Source of the DNA: Paenibacillus etheri
Lineage (GTDB): Bacteria; Bacillota; Bacilli; Paenibacillales; Paenibacillaceae
NCBI RefSeq assembly: GCF_001012825.1
Contig: NZ_LCZJ02000018.1
Coordinates: 1 to 64,000 of the forward strand
DNA: 64,000 bases
Direction: 5' to 3'
The notes under the pieces were generated by a model, which saw only the letters and a program-made list of their open reading frames with translations, was not told the DNA's origin and ran no database searches. The stretch's first letter is position 1; each line of letters begins with the position of its first letter. Positions 8,158-16,769 of this stretch are shown in pieces. The translations under genes and the position numbers were made by a program.

Positions 8158-8820
8158 ATGGCTAAACAGAAGTTTTATGTAGTATGGGAAGGCAAGCAAC
8201 CGGGAGTCTATAGCACTTGGGCAGAATGCCAGGCGCAGACGGATCACTATACCGGAGCCAAATATAAATCTTATGAATCTAAAGCAGCGGCGGATGCGGC
8301 TTACACAGCAGGTTGGAAAGGAAATTGGGGAACCGGGGCATCGGCATCCGGTGCGGCTAAGTCTAAGGGGACAAGTTCTTTTAAACGAAGCGCTACAGTG
8401 GAGACCTCAGAGGAGATCGATTACAACAGCATTTCTGTGGATGTAGGTACGCGTGGCAATCCGGGTCCAGTCGAATACAAAGGCGTGGATACACAAACCG
8501 GCGATATTATTTTCTCTTGTGGGCCGATTAACAAGGGGACTAATAATCTAGGTGAATTTTTAGCGATTGTGCATGCTTTGGCGCTCTTAAAGAAAGAGGG
8601 AAGCAATAAGACGGTCTACAGTGACTCTGTGAATGCAATGAAGTGGGTAAAGCAGAAAAGGGTTGCTACAACCTTGCCGCGCGATGCTTCAACAGAGGAA
8701 ATATGGGTGCTTATTGATCGGGCAGAGCGTTGGTTGCAAACCAATACATATGACAATAAGGTGCTTAAGTGGCAGACTAAAGAGTGGGGCGAAATCAAAG
8801 CAGATTATGGCCGGAAATAA
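8158..8820 (+). CDS. rnhA: Ribonuclease H1 with N-terminal viroplasmin-type domain
   Basis: The protein has 220 residues. The N-terminal hybrid-binding domain (about 1-55, FYVVWEGKQPGVYSTWAEC...) is the caulimovirus viroplasmin type found in Bacillus RNase H1. The catalytic domain shows the acidic residues in SVDVGTRGNPGP, NNLGEFLAIVHAL and VYSDSVNAMKW. It degrades the RNA strand of RNA-DNA hybrids. An AAAGGAGC site precedes the ATG. It lies 40 bp upstream of the uracil-DNA glycosylase gene. Confidence 0.9.
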   Translation: MAKQKFYVVWEGKQPGVYSTWAECQAQTDHYTGAKYKSYESKAAADAAYTAGWKGNWGTGASASGAAKSKGTSSFKRSATVETSEEIDYNSISVDVGTRGNPGPVEYKGVDTQTGDIIFSCGPINKGTNNLGEFLAIVHALALLKKEGSNKTVYSDSVNAMKWVKQKRVATTLPRDASTEEIWVLIDRAERWLQTNTYDNKVLKWQTKEWGEIKADYGRK

Positions 8821-8864
8821 GTGCTGTAAGGCTCTGGATTTTGGCTAGAGGAGGATAATTGGGG

Positions 8865-9533
8865 ATGTTCGGCAACGATTGGGATGAGATATTACAAGAT
8901 GAAATGCAAAAGCCCTATTTTCTGGAGCTAATGGCTAATCTGGAAAGTGAATATAAGGAACATACAGTCTATCCGCCAAAAGAATTACTGTTCACGGCGT
9001 TAAAGGTTACGCCTTATAGCGGGACACGAGTTGTTATTTTGGGACAGGACCCTTACCATGGAGCAGGACAAGCTCACGGTTTAAGCTTCTCAGTAAATCC
9101 GGGAGTGCGTATACCACCTTCACTGCGTAATATTTATACGGAGCTAACGGAGGATATCGGTGTACCAACCCCAAACCACGGCTACTTAATGGGATGGGCT
9201 GAACAGGGTGTGCTTATGCTCAACTCGGTATTAACAGTACGTGAGGGGGAGCCGAATTCTCATAAAGGTCTAGGCTGGGAGACATTCACAGACACCATAA
9301 TGAAGAAGTTAAATGAAAGAACTACGCCGATGGTGTTTATTTTATGGGGCAGTCATTCACAAAAAAAAGGTGCCTTTATAGACCACAGTCGACATGAGGT
9401 TATTCAGTCTCCACACCCGAGCCCGCTCTCGTCATATCGTGGATTCTTTGGTAGTCGTCCTTTTTCGAAGGTCAATCAGTTTTTGGAGTCGAAGGGAATG
9501 AAAGGGATTGATTGGTTCATTTCGGACTTATAA
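8865..9533 (+). CDS. ung: Uracil-DNA glycosylase (family 1)
   Basis: The protein has 222 residues. Diagnostic motifs are GQDPYHG (water-activating Asp), the uracil-pocket region MLNSVLTV and the DNA-intercalation loop HPSPLSSYR. It removes uracil from DNA. AGGAGG at 8849-8854 could also serve a TTG at 8859. I prefer the ATG because its 10-bp spacing is acceptable and the TTG spacing is only 4. Confidence 0.95.
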   Translation: MFGNDWDEILQDEMQKPYFLELMANLESEYKEHTVYPPKELLFTALKVTPYSGTRVVILGQDPYHGAGQAHGLSFSVNPGVRIPPSLRNIYTELTEDIGVPTPNHGYLMGWAEQGVLMLNSVLTVREGEPNSHKGLGWETFTDTIMKKLNERTTPMVFILWGSHSQKKGAFIDHSRHEVIQSPHPSPLSSYRGFFGSRPFSKVNQFLESKGMKGIDWFISDL

Positions 9534-9564
9534 CTAATGGGATGTTGGGAAGGGGGAGGGAGCT

Positions 9565-9969
9565 ATGAAGCATTGGGTTGGTAAACCGGTTATCATGTAC
9601 TGCGGCGACGAACCTTACACGATCATGAAAGGCATTCTGCGCAAATGGGATCTTTCTGCTTCTGTAGCGGTCATCGGTCATCAGGAAATTGCTGTGCCAT
9701 TTCGGGATATTGTGGTCATCAAAGCTTTAGCTCCTAGAGAAAGAGCACTGCCTCCAGTCTTGCATTCTGTGGGTTATGTGATGAGGGAACGGCAGCAATT
9801 TGATAATGCAGTATATTTTAAATCGGCGGTAAGTGTTTGGAAAGAGGATCGGCTGATTGTTCTGAATACGACCATCGTTTCGCATACCAAAGGTTCAGTT
9901 ACACTTCAAGATGGACAGAACCTTATGAAAGGCAATCATATATTTGTAGTTCGTTCTTTGCGAGGTTAA
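9565..9969 (+). CDS. Hypothetical protein (134 aa)
   Basis: The frame starts MKHWVGKPVIMYCGDEPYTI with a strong GGGGGAGGGAG site. The predicted protein is a small, mostly beta soluble protein with no recognised motif. It follows ung by 31 bp and ends before a strong terminator, so it is the last gene of the rnhA-ung unit. Confidence 0.7.
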   Translation: MKHWVGKPVIMYCGDEPYTIMKGILRKWDLSASVAVIGHQEIAVPFRDIVVIKALAPRERALPPVLHSVGYVMRERQQFDNAVYFKSAVSVWKEDRLIVLNTTIVSHTKGSVTLQDGQNLMKGNHIFVVRSLRG

Positions 9970-9987
9970 TTTCAGAAATCCTATAAA

Positions 9988-10037
9988 GAAGAACAAAAAG
10001 GTGGGTCTCCGCTCGGAGATGTGCCTTTTTGTTCTTT
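9988..10037. terminator. Bidirectional terminator
   Basis: AAGAACAAAAAGG...GGTCTCC and GGAGA...GCCTTTTTGTTCTTT form a long stem between convergent genes. Confidence 0.85.
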
Positions 10038-10075
10038 ATGGAACTTCATTCAGTTCGTATAACGCTTAGAAAGTG

Positions 10076-11176
10076 CTATAGATTCTCATGCTTAAGAGGC
10101 TCAGCCTCTTCCTCTCGATCTGCAACAATAATCTCATACACACGCAGAAAAACAATTTTGGCAATCATATAGACGGGTAGCGCAATAAGCACTCCAATAA
10201 TACCGTAGAAATCCCCACCTATAAGAACAAGAAGGACCGTTGTCAGTGGATGAACATCTAATGATTTGCCGTAAATGATCGGTGAGAGTACATTATCTTG
10301 AATTTGCTGTGCAATGAATATAACGACCAGAGACCAGATTGCCATCGTAGGTGACTCAATGAATCCAACAATAACTACTGGGACTCCCGCAAGGAAAGAA
10401 CCCACATAAGGAATGAAATTGAGCGGTACTGAAATTACTGCGAGCAGCAGTGAATAGGGGAGACCAATGATAAGAAAGCCGATATACAACAAAATACCAA
10501 GTACAACGTTTAACACCACGCGTGTGACAATGAAACTGCTCAGTGCGCTGTCAATATCCCCGAACATCTCCTTGCCTTCCTTACGGTACTTTCTAGGGAT
10601 TAAGCCCTGTAGTTTTGGTGACAGTTTATAGTCATCTTTTAGCATGTAATACAGAATGATGGGCAAGGTAGCGATTAGAATAACAATGCTGGAAACTACG
10701 CCGATCAAATTGGACATCGAATTAGTCACCCAAGTAATAGCATCGCTAAGATATTCTGATAGACGGGCAGCTATGTCGGAGTCCCCTTGGAAAAAACGTG
10801 ACAGAGTAGGATTGTCCCTTAATGCATTGAACTGATCCTGTAATCCCTGAACGAGATAAGGGGTGTTATCAATAAAGTTCTGAATTTGTTCTTGCAGCGT
10901 CGGCCAGACTAGAATCCAGAAGAGAACAAACAATCCCGCAAACAGGAAATAAATGAGCAAGATGGAGAGTGTCCGGTTTAAATTTCTTTTCTCAAGAACT
11001 CTTACTAAGGGGCGTAACAGGTAGTACATGAAACCTGATAGTACCATGGGAACGAGTAATAATCTGACAATGGCAGCCAAAGGCGCGAATAGAAACATTA
11101 CTTTGGAGCCTAAGTACAAAATAAGTAAAAAAGCGATAATAGCAAGACTTGTCCGAAAATACTTCTGTTGTTGCAA
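10076..11176 (-). CDS. AI-2E family transporter (polytopic membrane protein)
   Basis: The protein has about 366 residues and is highly hydrophobic. The N-terminal paired helices, the long central region with IPRKYRKEGKEMFGDIDSAL, and the C-terminal block of helices containing NFIPYVGSFLAGVP and QQIQDNVLSPIIYGKSL are hallmarks of the AI-2E (TqsA/YdiK-like) exporter family. GGGGGA is ideally placed (8 bp) for the TTG at 11176. An ATG three codons upstream (11185) overlaps that site and is less likely. The substrate is unknown; some members export autoinducer-2, others ions or osmolytes. Confidence 0.85.
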   Translation of the reverse strand: MQQQKYFRTSLAIIAFLLILYLGSKVMFLFAPLAAIVRLLLVPMVLSGFMYYLLRPLVRVLEKRNLNRTLSILLIYFLFAGLFVLFWILVWPTLQEQIQNFIDNTPYLVQGLQDQFNALRDNPTLSRFFQGDSDIAARLSEYLSDAITWVTNSMSNLIGVVSSIVILIATLPIILYYMLKDDYKLSPKLQGLIPRKYRKEGKEMFGDIDSALSSFIVTRVVLNVVLGILLYIGFLIIGLPYSLLLAVISVPLNFIPYVGSFLAGVPVVIVGFIESPTMAIWSLVVIFIAQQIQDNVLSPIIYGKSLDVHPLTTVLLVLIGGDFYGIIGVLIALPVYMIAKIVFLRVYEIIVADREEEAEPLKHENL

Positions 11177-11385
11177 TAGGAACATCCCCCAAGTTCAAAA
11201 TAATAATCTATGTAGTTTAATAACCCTAATTCACATGTCTTGATTCAAAAGAATGGATTACTCTCCTATAGGTAGTTCTTGGCATATCCGTAGAGGATGT
11301 CCAGATGTCTAAAGTTACGCCAAATAAGTAGTTCATAAAACATAGCCATAACATCGTTTTATTAACTACTCGAGGCCTTTATGGA

Positions 11386-11664
11386 TTATCTTGACTTCCG
11401 TCTAGAAGGTTTCTTCGTGGATAGGGTGAATATTTCTGGCACTTCAATTTCGCCTCCGCTTTCCTTCGTAACTTGTCTTGCCTTGACGAGAGATAAAAAA
11501 GCAAAAAAATCCCCTAGAGTGGCCAGTGCGGCAGCGATGATTTCATAATCTTCAGCGCTTAATTCTGCTGTTTCCTCACGGTTAGTAACGTTCCCATTGT
11601 TATTTCCATTACTATTCGTATTGCCTTTACCGCCCATTTTTTTATTGTTTCTTCCGTTGGCCAT
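11386..11664 (-). CDS. Hypothetical protein (92 aa), Asn/Gly-rich N-terminus
   Basis: The first 30 residues are low-complexity, rich in Asn, Gly and Lys. A helical core follows (SAEDYEIIAAALATLGDFFAFL), then a basic tail (KKPSRRKSR). A GGGTGATC site lies before the ATG. No family is recognised. No signal peptide is seen. Confidence 0.6.
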   Translation of the reverse strand: MANGRNNKKMGGKGNTNSNGNNNGNVTNREETAELSAEDYEIIAAALATLGDFFAFLSLVKARQVTKESGGEIEVPEIFTLSTKKPSRRKSR

Positions 11665-11822
11665 TTCTGATCACCCGCTTTTTCCTATATGTAGTATTAA
11701 TATGTTTTAAACACCAGCGATGAGATAGGCGATTGGTATGTAATTTTCTAGTGGCGCTGTTTCCCCTTTAAGGAAGGCTGAGTTTATTCCAGTTATTACA
11801 TCTGTCGGAGTGTCGTTTTTAA

Positions 11823-11858
11823 TGTTAAAGCGCTTTACAGATGATGAAAACGCTGTTA
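11823..11858 (+). promoter_or_regulatory. Two CcpA cre-like sites upstream of the fructose operon
   Basis: TGAAAACGCTGTTA (11845-11858) matches the cre consensus TGWAANCGNTNWCA at 13 of 14 positions. TGTTAAAGCGCTTTACA (11823-11839) contains a perfect 12-bp palindrome TAAAGCGCTTTA and is a weaker cre-like match. Both lie about 120-160 bp before the DeoR start. Confidence 0.5.
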
Positions 11859-11878
11859 AAATCATAAACGAGCAGAAA

Positions 11879-11915
11879 TGATCAATAACAGTCAAGAATG
11901 ATCAAATAATGGTCA
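11879..11915 (+). promoter_or_regulatory. Tandem operator-like repeats before the DeoR regulator
   Basis: TGATCAATAACAGTCA (11879-11894) and TGATCAAATAATGGTCA (11899-11915) repeat with a 20-bp period, about two helical turns. Each contains inverted half-sites TGATCA/TGRTCA. They are good candidates for binding by the DeoR-type regulator encoded immediately downstream. Confidence 0.4.
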
Positions 11916-11980
11916 TGAAATTCCAAAAATAAACGCATTTAATAAAAGGATAGCACTGTAACTTAAAGGAGCGAATCACG

Positions 11981-12745
11981 ATGTTGTTTGAGGAAGAGAG
12001 AAAACAAAGAATCGTGCTTTTTGTGGAAAAGAATTCAAGGGCTTCGGTACAGGAGCTAAGTCAGGAACTGGGTGTATCCGAATCTACTGTGCGCCGTGAC
12101 CTGAAAGAGCTTGAAGAAGCTAAGCTGTTGAAACGAACGCATGGCGGGGCGGTATCCCTGCAGAGTGTCAACTTTGAGGCGTCCTATCCAGATAAGGAAG
12201 ATCGTTTGTTGGATGAGAAGCAGAGGATTGCACGCAAGGCTGTAGAGATGATTGAGGAAGGCGATGCTATTCTGCTGGATGCTGGAACCACAACACTACA
12301 GATCGCAAGAGAGCTGAAGACTTTTTCTAATATCAAGGTGATTACGAATTCGATCATGGCGCTCAATGAGTTGAGGGATTGCCGGAATATAGAAGTTTCG
12401 ATAACAGGTGGTATGCTGCGGCCCGATACACTAGCTTTTGTAGGACCGATGACAGAACGTTCTTTAGAGATGGTGCGGGTGGATAAAACCTTTCTTGCAA
12501 CCAACGGGTTGGACTTACGAGATGGCATCACGACACCGAATATGCTCGAGGCTGCAACTAAGCGAAAGATGATCTCGGTAGCGAAGCAAGTGATCCTGCT
12601 GGCAGATCATAGCAAGCTGGGTCAGGTATCCTTCTGCAAGGTTGCCGATGTGACGGAAATGGATCATTGCATTATTGATTCTGGTGCGTCTGACAAATTC
12701 ATTCGTGAGCTTACGCAAATGGGCGTTGACGTCTCTCTGGTATGA
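11981..12745 (+). CDS. fruR: DeoR/FruR family repressor of the fructose operon
   Basis: The protein has 254 residues. The N-terminal HTH reads SVQELSQELGVSESTVRRDL, the DeoR family signature. The C-terminal sugar-phosphate sensor domain contains DAGTTTLQIARELK and the DHSKLGQVSF motif. It is first in a fruR-fruK-fruA operon, where the homologue senses fructose-1-phosphate. AAAGGAGC precedes the ATG. Autoregulation through the upstream tandem repeats is likely. Confidence 0.85.
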   Translation: MLFEEERKQRIVLFVEKNSRASVQELSQELGVSESTVRRDLKELEEAKLLKRTHGGAVSLQSVNFEASYPDKEDRLLDEKQRIARKAVEMIEEGDAILLDAGTTTLQIARELKTFSNIKVITNSIMALNELRDCRNIEVSITGGMLRPDTLAFVGPMTERSLEMVRVDKTFLATNGLDLRDGITTPNMLEAATKRKMISVAKQVILLADHSKLGQVSFCKVADVTEMDHCIIDSGASDKFIRELTQMGVDVSLV

Positions 12746-12898
12746 ACTTAGGTAGATGATATGTTTTATGAATAGAAACTGAAACAGCCTTAATTAAGTG
12801 GTAAGGAATCATCGTAAGATTGTTTGGAAAAATTACATTTGCCGCATGTTTAGGCGGTAATATATGGCTTAGAAAACCAAAATAATTGAGGGATAATT

Positions 12899-13810
12899 AT
12901 GATCTATACAGTAACGCTTAATCCTTCCATTGATTATATCGTGGAAGTTAAAGATTTGAGACTAGGTGATTTGAACCGAATGAAACGTGATTTAAAGCTT
13001 CCCGGAGGTAAAGGGATTAACGTATCACGCGTGTTAAATCAGCTTGAGGTTCAGAATAAGGCCATAGGCTTCCTGGGTGGATTCACCGGGCGATATATTG
13101 AGGAATGGTTGCGAAAAGAATCGATTTCAAGTGATTTCGTATTTGTTTCTGATGATACCCGAATTAACATCAAGCTTAAGCATGGTGAGGAGACGGAGAT
13201 TAACGGTGCAGGGCCTGTCATCCGAGATACGGAGGCCGATGCGCTTTTGCAGAAGCTGACCGCTCTGAATGGGAATGATGTTGTGATCTTGTCGGGAAGT
13301 GTTCCCCCATCAGTGGGTGGAGATTTCTATGACAGATTGATATCTGTATGCAAGCAAAGAGGGGCCGAATTTGTCATTGATACAACGGGTTCAGCGCTGA
13401 AAAAGGCACTCCCTCATCAGCCGTTGCTTGTTAAGCCTAATCATCATGAGCTTGCAGAGCTATTCGGCGTTACGATACAGACTAAGGAAGAAATTATAAC
13501 TTATGGACGCAAGCTGCTCGAAGCTGGCGCGAAGCATGTGTTAGTTTCAATGGCTGGTGAAGGAGCTTTGTTCATAACGGAACATGGGGTATACCACGCC
13601 AATGCTCCAAAGGGAACAGTAAAGAATTCTGTAGGCGCAGGAGATTCCATGATCGCTGGATTCGTCGGCACATTATCCTTGACTGGAGATTTGATGGAGG
13701 CATTCCGTGCAGGTGTTGCCTCGGGAAGTGCAACGGCGTTCTCTGATGACCTGGCAAATAGAGAATTTATTGAGAAACTTAGACCGCTGATCGACATCTC
13801 AGAAGTGTAA
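12899..13810 (+). CDS. fruK: 1-phosphofructokinase
   Basis: The protein has 303 residues. PfkB-family motifs are LPGGKGINVSRVLNQL near the N-terminus and the C-terminal VGAGDSMIAGFVG with the catalytic Asp. It phosphorylates fructose-1-phosphate to fructose-1,6-bisphosphate. It lies between the DeoR regulator and the fructose PTS permease. The 153-bp gap before it shows no obvious promoter or terminator. Confidence 0.93.
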   Translation: MIYTVTLNPSIDYIVEVKDLRLGDLNRMKRDLKLPGGKGINVSRVLNQLEVQNKAIGFLGGFTGRYIEEWLRKESISSDFVFVSDDTRINIKLKHGEETEINGAGPVIRDTEADALLQKLTALNGNDVVILSGSVPPSVGGDFYDRLISVCKQRGAEFVIDTTGSALKKALPHQPLLVKPNHHELAELFGVTIQTKEEIITYGRKLLEAGAKHVLVSMAGEGALFITEHGVYHANAPKGTVKNSVGAGDSMIAGFVGTLSLTGDLMEAFRAGVASGSATAFSDDLANREFIEKLRPLIDISEV

Positions 13811-13847
13811 GCAAACAGCATTCAATGACTCAAGGGAGTTGGAAGAC

Positions 13848-15779
13848 ATGAAAATTACGGATTTGATGATAAAAGATACAATGATAATGGATTTAAAAGC
13901 AACCACTAAAGAAGGTGCAATGGATGAATTGATTGCAAGTCTTGCCGCTAGTGGCCGAATCAATGATCCTGTTCTATTTAAAGAGATGATTCTGAAGCGT
14001 GAAGAGCAGTCCAGTACAGGGATTGGTGGCGGTATTGCAATGCCACATGCCAAGACTAAAGCAGTGAATGAAGCGACGGTTGTATTTGCGAAGAGTGCGA
14101 CGGGCGTGGAATTCGAATCGTTAGATGATGAGCCGGCTCGGATCTTCTTTATGATTGCCGCCCCTGAAGGAGCGGGCAACATGCATCTTCGTACTTTGGC
14201 CTCGCTGTCCAGACTGTTAATCGATAGCGAATTCATTGAACAGCTGATGAATACCCGAACTCCAGATGAGGTATCCGCCTTGTTCGATGCCAAACAGGCG
14301 GAAGGAGAAGCTAAGGAGAAAGAGAATGAAGCTGCTGCTGAAGCTGTCTCGAAGTCAGAACCTGAAAAGCTAATCGTCGGCAACCCGGATTCCCAAGCAT
14401 TTGTCGTAGCTGTTACTGCTTGTCCTACTGGAATTGCGCATACTTTTATGGCTGAAGATGCACTCAAGAAGAAGGCTCTGGAAATGGGAGTCAATATCCG
14501 TGTAGAGACGAATGGTTCAGAGGGTGCCAAAAACGTACTTACCCCTGATGAGATCCGGCGTGCAAGTGGTGTAATTGTGGCAGCAGATAAGCAAGTGGAA
14601 ATGGCTCGCTTCGATGGCAAGCCTGTGCTGCAAAGACCGGTTAGTGACGGAATTCGTAAATCGGAAGAGCTCATTCGCAAAGCGATGAACGGCGATGCAC
14701 CGATCTACCATAATGAAGGTCGCAGCGGCAATGACGGTGAGCCAAAAGAGAAATCAGGCAGTATCGGCAGTAAAATATATAAAGACTTGATGAACGGTAT
14801 CTCCCACATGCTGCCGTTTGTAGTCGGCGGTGGTATTCTGCTCGCGATCTCCTTCCTGATTGAACAAGTCGGTGGAGAGGATCATCCACTATTCCAGTTA
14901 CTGCAGACGATTGGTGGCGGCGATGGTGCCTTCCATTTCCTAATTCCAGTCCTTGCTGGATTTATTGCGATTAGTATTGGTGATCGTCCAGCCCTGATGC
15001 CAGGTATGGTTGGCGGTTACATGGCCTTGAATTCCAATGCTGGATTCCTCGGCGGTCTGGCTGCAGGTTTCTTGGCTGGTTATGTTGTTATCGGTCTGCG
15101 CAAAGTGTTTGCAGGTCTGCCGAAAACGCTCGACGGACTAAAACCGATTCTGTTATATCCGGTATTCGGGCTTTTGATTACTGGTGGCTTAATGTACTAC
15201 CTGTTCGATCCGATCTTTAGCTGGATGAACGTAGGACTAATTAATTGGCTTAACGATCTTGGAACTGTTAATGCAGTGATTCTGGGTCTCGTACTCGGTG
15301 GAATGATGGCCATTGATATGGGAGGTCCTTTCAATAAAGCGGCCTACACTTTTGCCATCGGGGTATTCACTACCAGTGGAAATACTAACGGATTCATGAT
15401 GGCGGCTGTAATGGCAGGCGGTATGGTGCCTCCGCTTGCAATAGCGCTTGCTACAACCTTCTTTAAGAATAAATTTACAGAATCAGAACGCAAATCAGGG
15501 TTAACAAACTATGTACTCGGTTTGTCGTTCATTACAGAAGGAGCGATTCCATTCGCCGCTGCCGATCCACTGCGTGTTCTGACTTCTTGTATCCTAGGTT
15601 CAGCCGTAGCTGGTGGTCTCACTCAGTTTTGGAATATCAACGTTCCCGCACCGCATGGTGGGATCTTTGTAGCCGCGCTTTCGAGCCACGCGTTGCTGTT
15701 CCTGTTGGCCGTTCTGATCGGATCTGTAATTTCCGGATTAATGCTTGGATTATGGAAGAAACCTCTTGAGGCAAAGTAA
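13848..15779 (+). CDS. fruA: Fructose-specific PTS enzyme IIABC
   Basis: The protein has 643 residues in the order IIA (about 1-145, phospho-His in GGIAMPHAKT), IIB (about 170-270, phospho-Cys in VTACPTGIAHTFMAEDAL) and IIC (about 300-640, polytopic). It takes up fructose and phosphorylates it to fructose-1-phosphate. AAGGGAG nine bases before ATG 13848 favours this start over the TTG at 13839, which lies just behind the Shine-Dalgarno. It is the last gene of the operon and is followed by a terminator. Confidence 0.93.
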   Translation: MKITDLMIKDTMIMDLKATTKEGAMDELIASLAASGRINDPVLFKEMILKREEQSSTGIGGGIAMPHAKTKAVNEATVVFAKSATGVEFESLDDEPARIFFMIAAPEGAGNMHLRTLASLSRLLIDSEFIEQLMNTRTPDEVSALFDAKQAEGEAKEKENEAAAEAVSKSEPEKLIVGNPDSQAFVVAVTACPTGIAHTFMAEDALKKKALEMGVNIRVETNGSEGAKNVLTPDEIRRASGVIVAADKQVEMARFDGKPVLQRPVSDGIRKSEELIRKAMNGDAPIYHNEGRSGNDGEPKEKSGSIGSKIYKDLMNGISHMLPFVVGGGILLAISFLIEQVGGEDHPLFQLLQTIGGGDGAFHFLIPVLAGFIAISIGDRPALMPGMVGGYMALNSNAGFLGGLAAGFLAGYVVIGLRKVFAGLPKTLDGLKPILLYPVFGLLITGGLMYYLFDPIFSWMNVGLINWLNDLGTVNAVILGLVLGGMMAIDMGGPFNKAAYTFAIGVFTTSGNTNGFMMAAVMAGGMVPPLAIALATTFFKNKFTESERKSGLTNYVLGLSFITEGAIPFAAADPLRVLTSCILGSAVAGGLTQFWNINVPAPHGGIFVAALSSHALLFLLAVLIGSVISGLMLGLWKKPLEAK

Positions 15780-15795
15780 CTTTATAAGTAAATTG

Positions 15796-15840
15796 AACTG
15801 CTGGATGTCAGAATTTTTATTCTGGTGTCCAGCAGTTTTT
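15796..15840 (+). terminator. Terminator of the fructose operon
   Basis: AACTGCTGGA and TCCAGCAGTT pair around a loop that is itself partly paired, and are followed by T5. Confidence 0.85.
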
Positions 15841-15953
15841 GCATGGACGTTAATCTACCCCTTTCCGCCCATAGGTAGATTTATCTCCATAAATGAGGTT
15901 TAATTTTATATAATTGAAAATATATATAATGAGAAGGAAAAGGAGCGAGCGAG

Positions 15954-16454
15954 ATGATATTACATAAGGGGGAAGTCTTGTTCCGCCAAGGAGACAGCTG
16001 TGATTTTTTATTTAAGGTAAAAAGCGGGCTGTTCAAGGTCACAAGACTTCATGAGAATGGGAACATGGTGTTATTCAACATCCTGTATCCCGGTGAGATG
16101 GTTCCCCATCATTCACTCATTTCGCCAAAGGAGGCGCATGGTACAGCGGTTGCGATGATGAAGAGCGAGGTGGAGGCAGTTCCATCAGCAGAATGGTATC
16201 AACAGCTGCGAGATGATCCTGGTCAAGCGATGGAAATCGCCAGACTGCTTCAGGAGAAGGTACGGTTTATGCAGACACGGCTGGATCATCTTACTGTAGG
16301 TACACCTGCAGAACGTATGGAATTGCTAACCCGCTGGTTTAATGACTACTCTCATGGTGCAGCGCTAACAGAGTTATTGACCCAGGAAGAAATAGGACAA
16401 TTGATCGGTGTAAGACGTGAAACAATCAACCGTTTGCTACGGAGTACAGAGTGA
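15954..16454 (+). CDS. Crp/Fnr family transcriptional regulator (short form)
   Basis: The protein has 166 residues, shorter than the usual 210-240. The cyclic-nucleotide-binding-like barrel (about 1-80: KGEVLFRQGDSCDFLF, HENGNMVLFNILYPGE) is trimmed, and the winged helix follows with LTQEEIGQLIGVRRETINRLLR. It has no cysteine cluster, so it is not an Fnr sensor. AAAGGAGCG precedes the ATG. The target is unknown; the divergent or adjacent yitT leader is a possibility. Confidence 0.8.
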   Translation: MILHKGEVLFRQGDSCDFLFKVKSGLFKVTRLHENGNMVLFNILYPGEMVPHHSLISPKEAHGTAVAMMKSEVEAVPSAEWYQQLRDDPGQAMEIARLLQEKVRFMQTRLDHLTVGTPAERMELLTRWFNDYSHGAALTELLTQEEIGQLIGVRRETINRLLRSTE

Positions 16455-16497
16455 TTCCTGCTTTTTTCTGGCAAACTGTTTAGAGTAGGGTGGCTCC

Positions 16498-16507
16498 GTG
16501 GTATAAT
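16498..16507 (+). promoter_or_regulatory. Extended -10 promoter for the yitT leader
   Basis: TGGTATAAT places TATAAT at 16502-16507 with a TG one base upstream. Transcription would start near 16514, giving a leader of about 255 nt before yitT. Confidence 0.45.
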
Positions 16508-16548
16508 GTAAACAGAACTTATCAAATTAGAGAAAGGATCAGGATACC

Positions 16549-16614
16549 ATGTGTCCCCGAAGGACGATTCCCCAAAGGACGATTTGGAAACGTTATGATC
16601 TGTCTTATACTTAG
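16549..16614 (+). CDS. Short upstream ORF 1 in the yitT leader (21 codons)
   Basis: ATG at 16549 follows AAAGGATCAGGA. The frame encodes MCPRRTIPQRTIWKRYDLSY plus one residue. Its 5' half contains a 15-bp tandem repeat (CCCCRAAGGACGATT twice, 16555-16584), so the peptide repeats P-R/Q-R-T-I. It may be a leader peptide or only structured RNA. Confidence 0.25.
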   Translation: MCPRRTIPQRTIWKRYDLSYT

Positions 16615-16684
16615 CTTCCCTGTAGAAGGTGCGTGAACCGTTGTTATTCGACGAACCGCCTCTGCGAGGGGAAGGAGTATATAT

Positions 16685-16741
16685 ATGCGAAGGAGCAATA
16701 CCTCCGGTTTTACCCGTCGTAGAGGTTGGTGGGACGTTTAG
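16685..16741 (+). CDS. Short upstream ORF 2 in the yitT leader (18 codons)
   Basis: AAGGAG lies nine bases before ATG 16685. The frame encodes a basic peptide, MRRSNTSGFTRRRGWWDV, that stops 28 bp before yitT. The segment also contains a GGAG-CAATA-CCTCC hairpin that could mask ribosome sites. Translation is plausible but unproven. Confidence 0.3.
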   Translation: MRRSNTSGFTRRRGWWDV

Positions 16742-16769
16742 CCGCCATATACGATAAGGGGAGACCTGT

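Noticed and set aside
11707-11895. 62-codon minus-strand frame before the fructose operon
   Set aside because: TTG start without ribosome site; the stretch is the regulatory region with cre-like and operator-like repeats.
16486-16498. T-box-like AGGGTGG near the yitT promoter
   Set aside because: It lies upstream of the -10 element, so it would not be in the transcript, and no T-box stem or antiterminator is seen.
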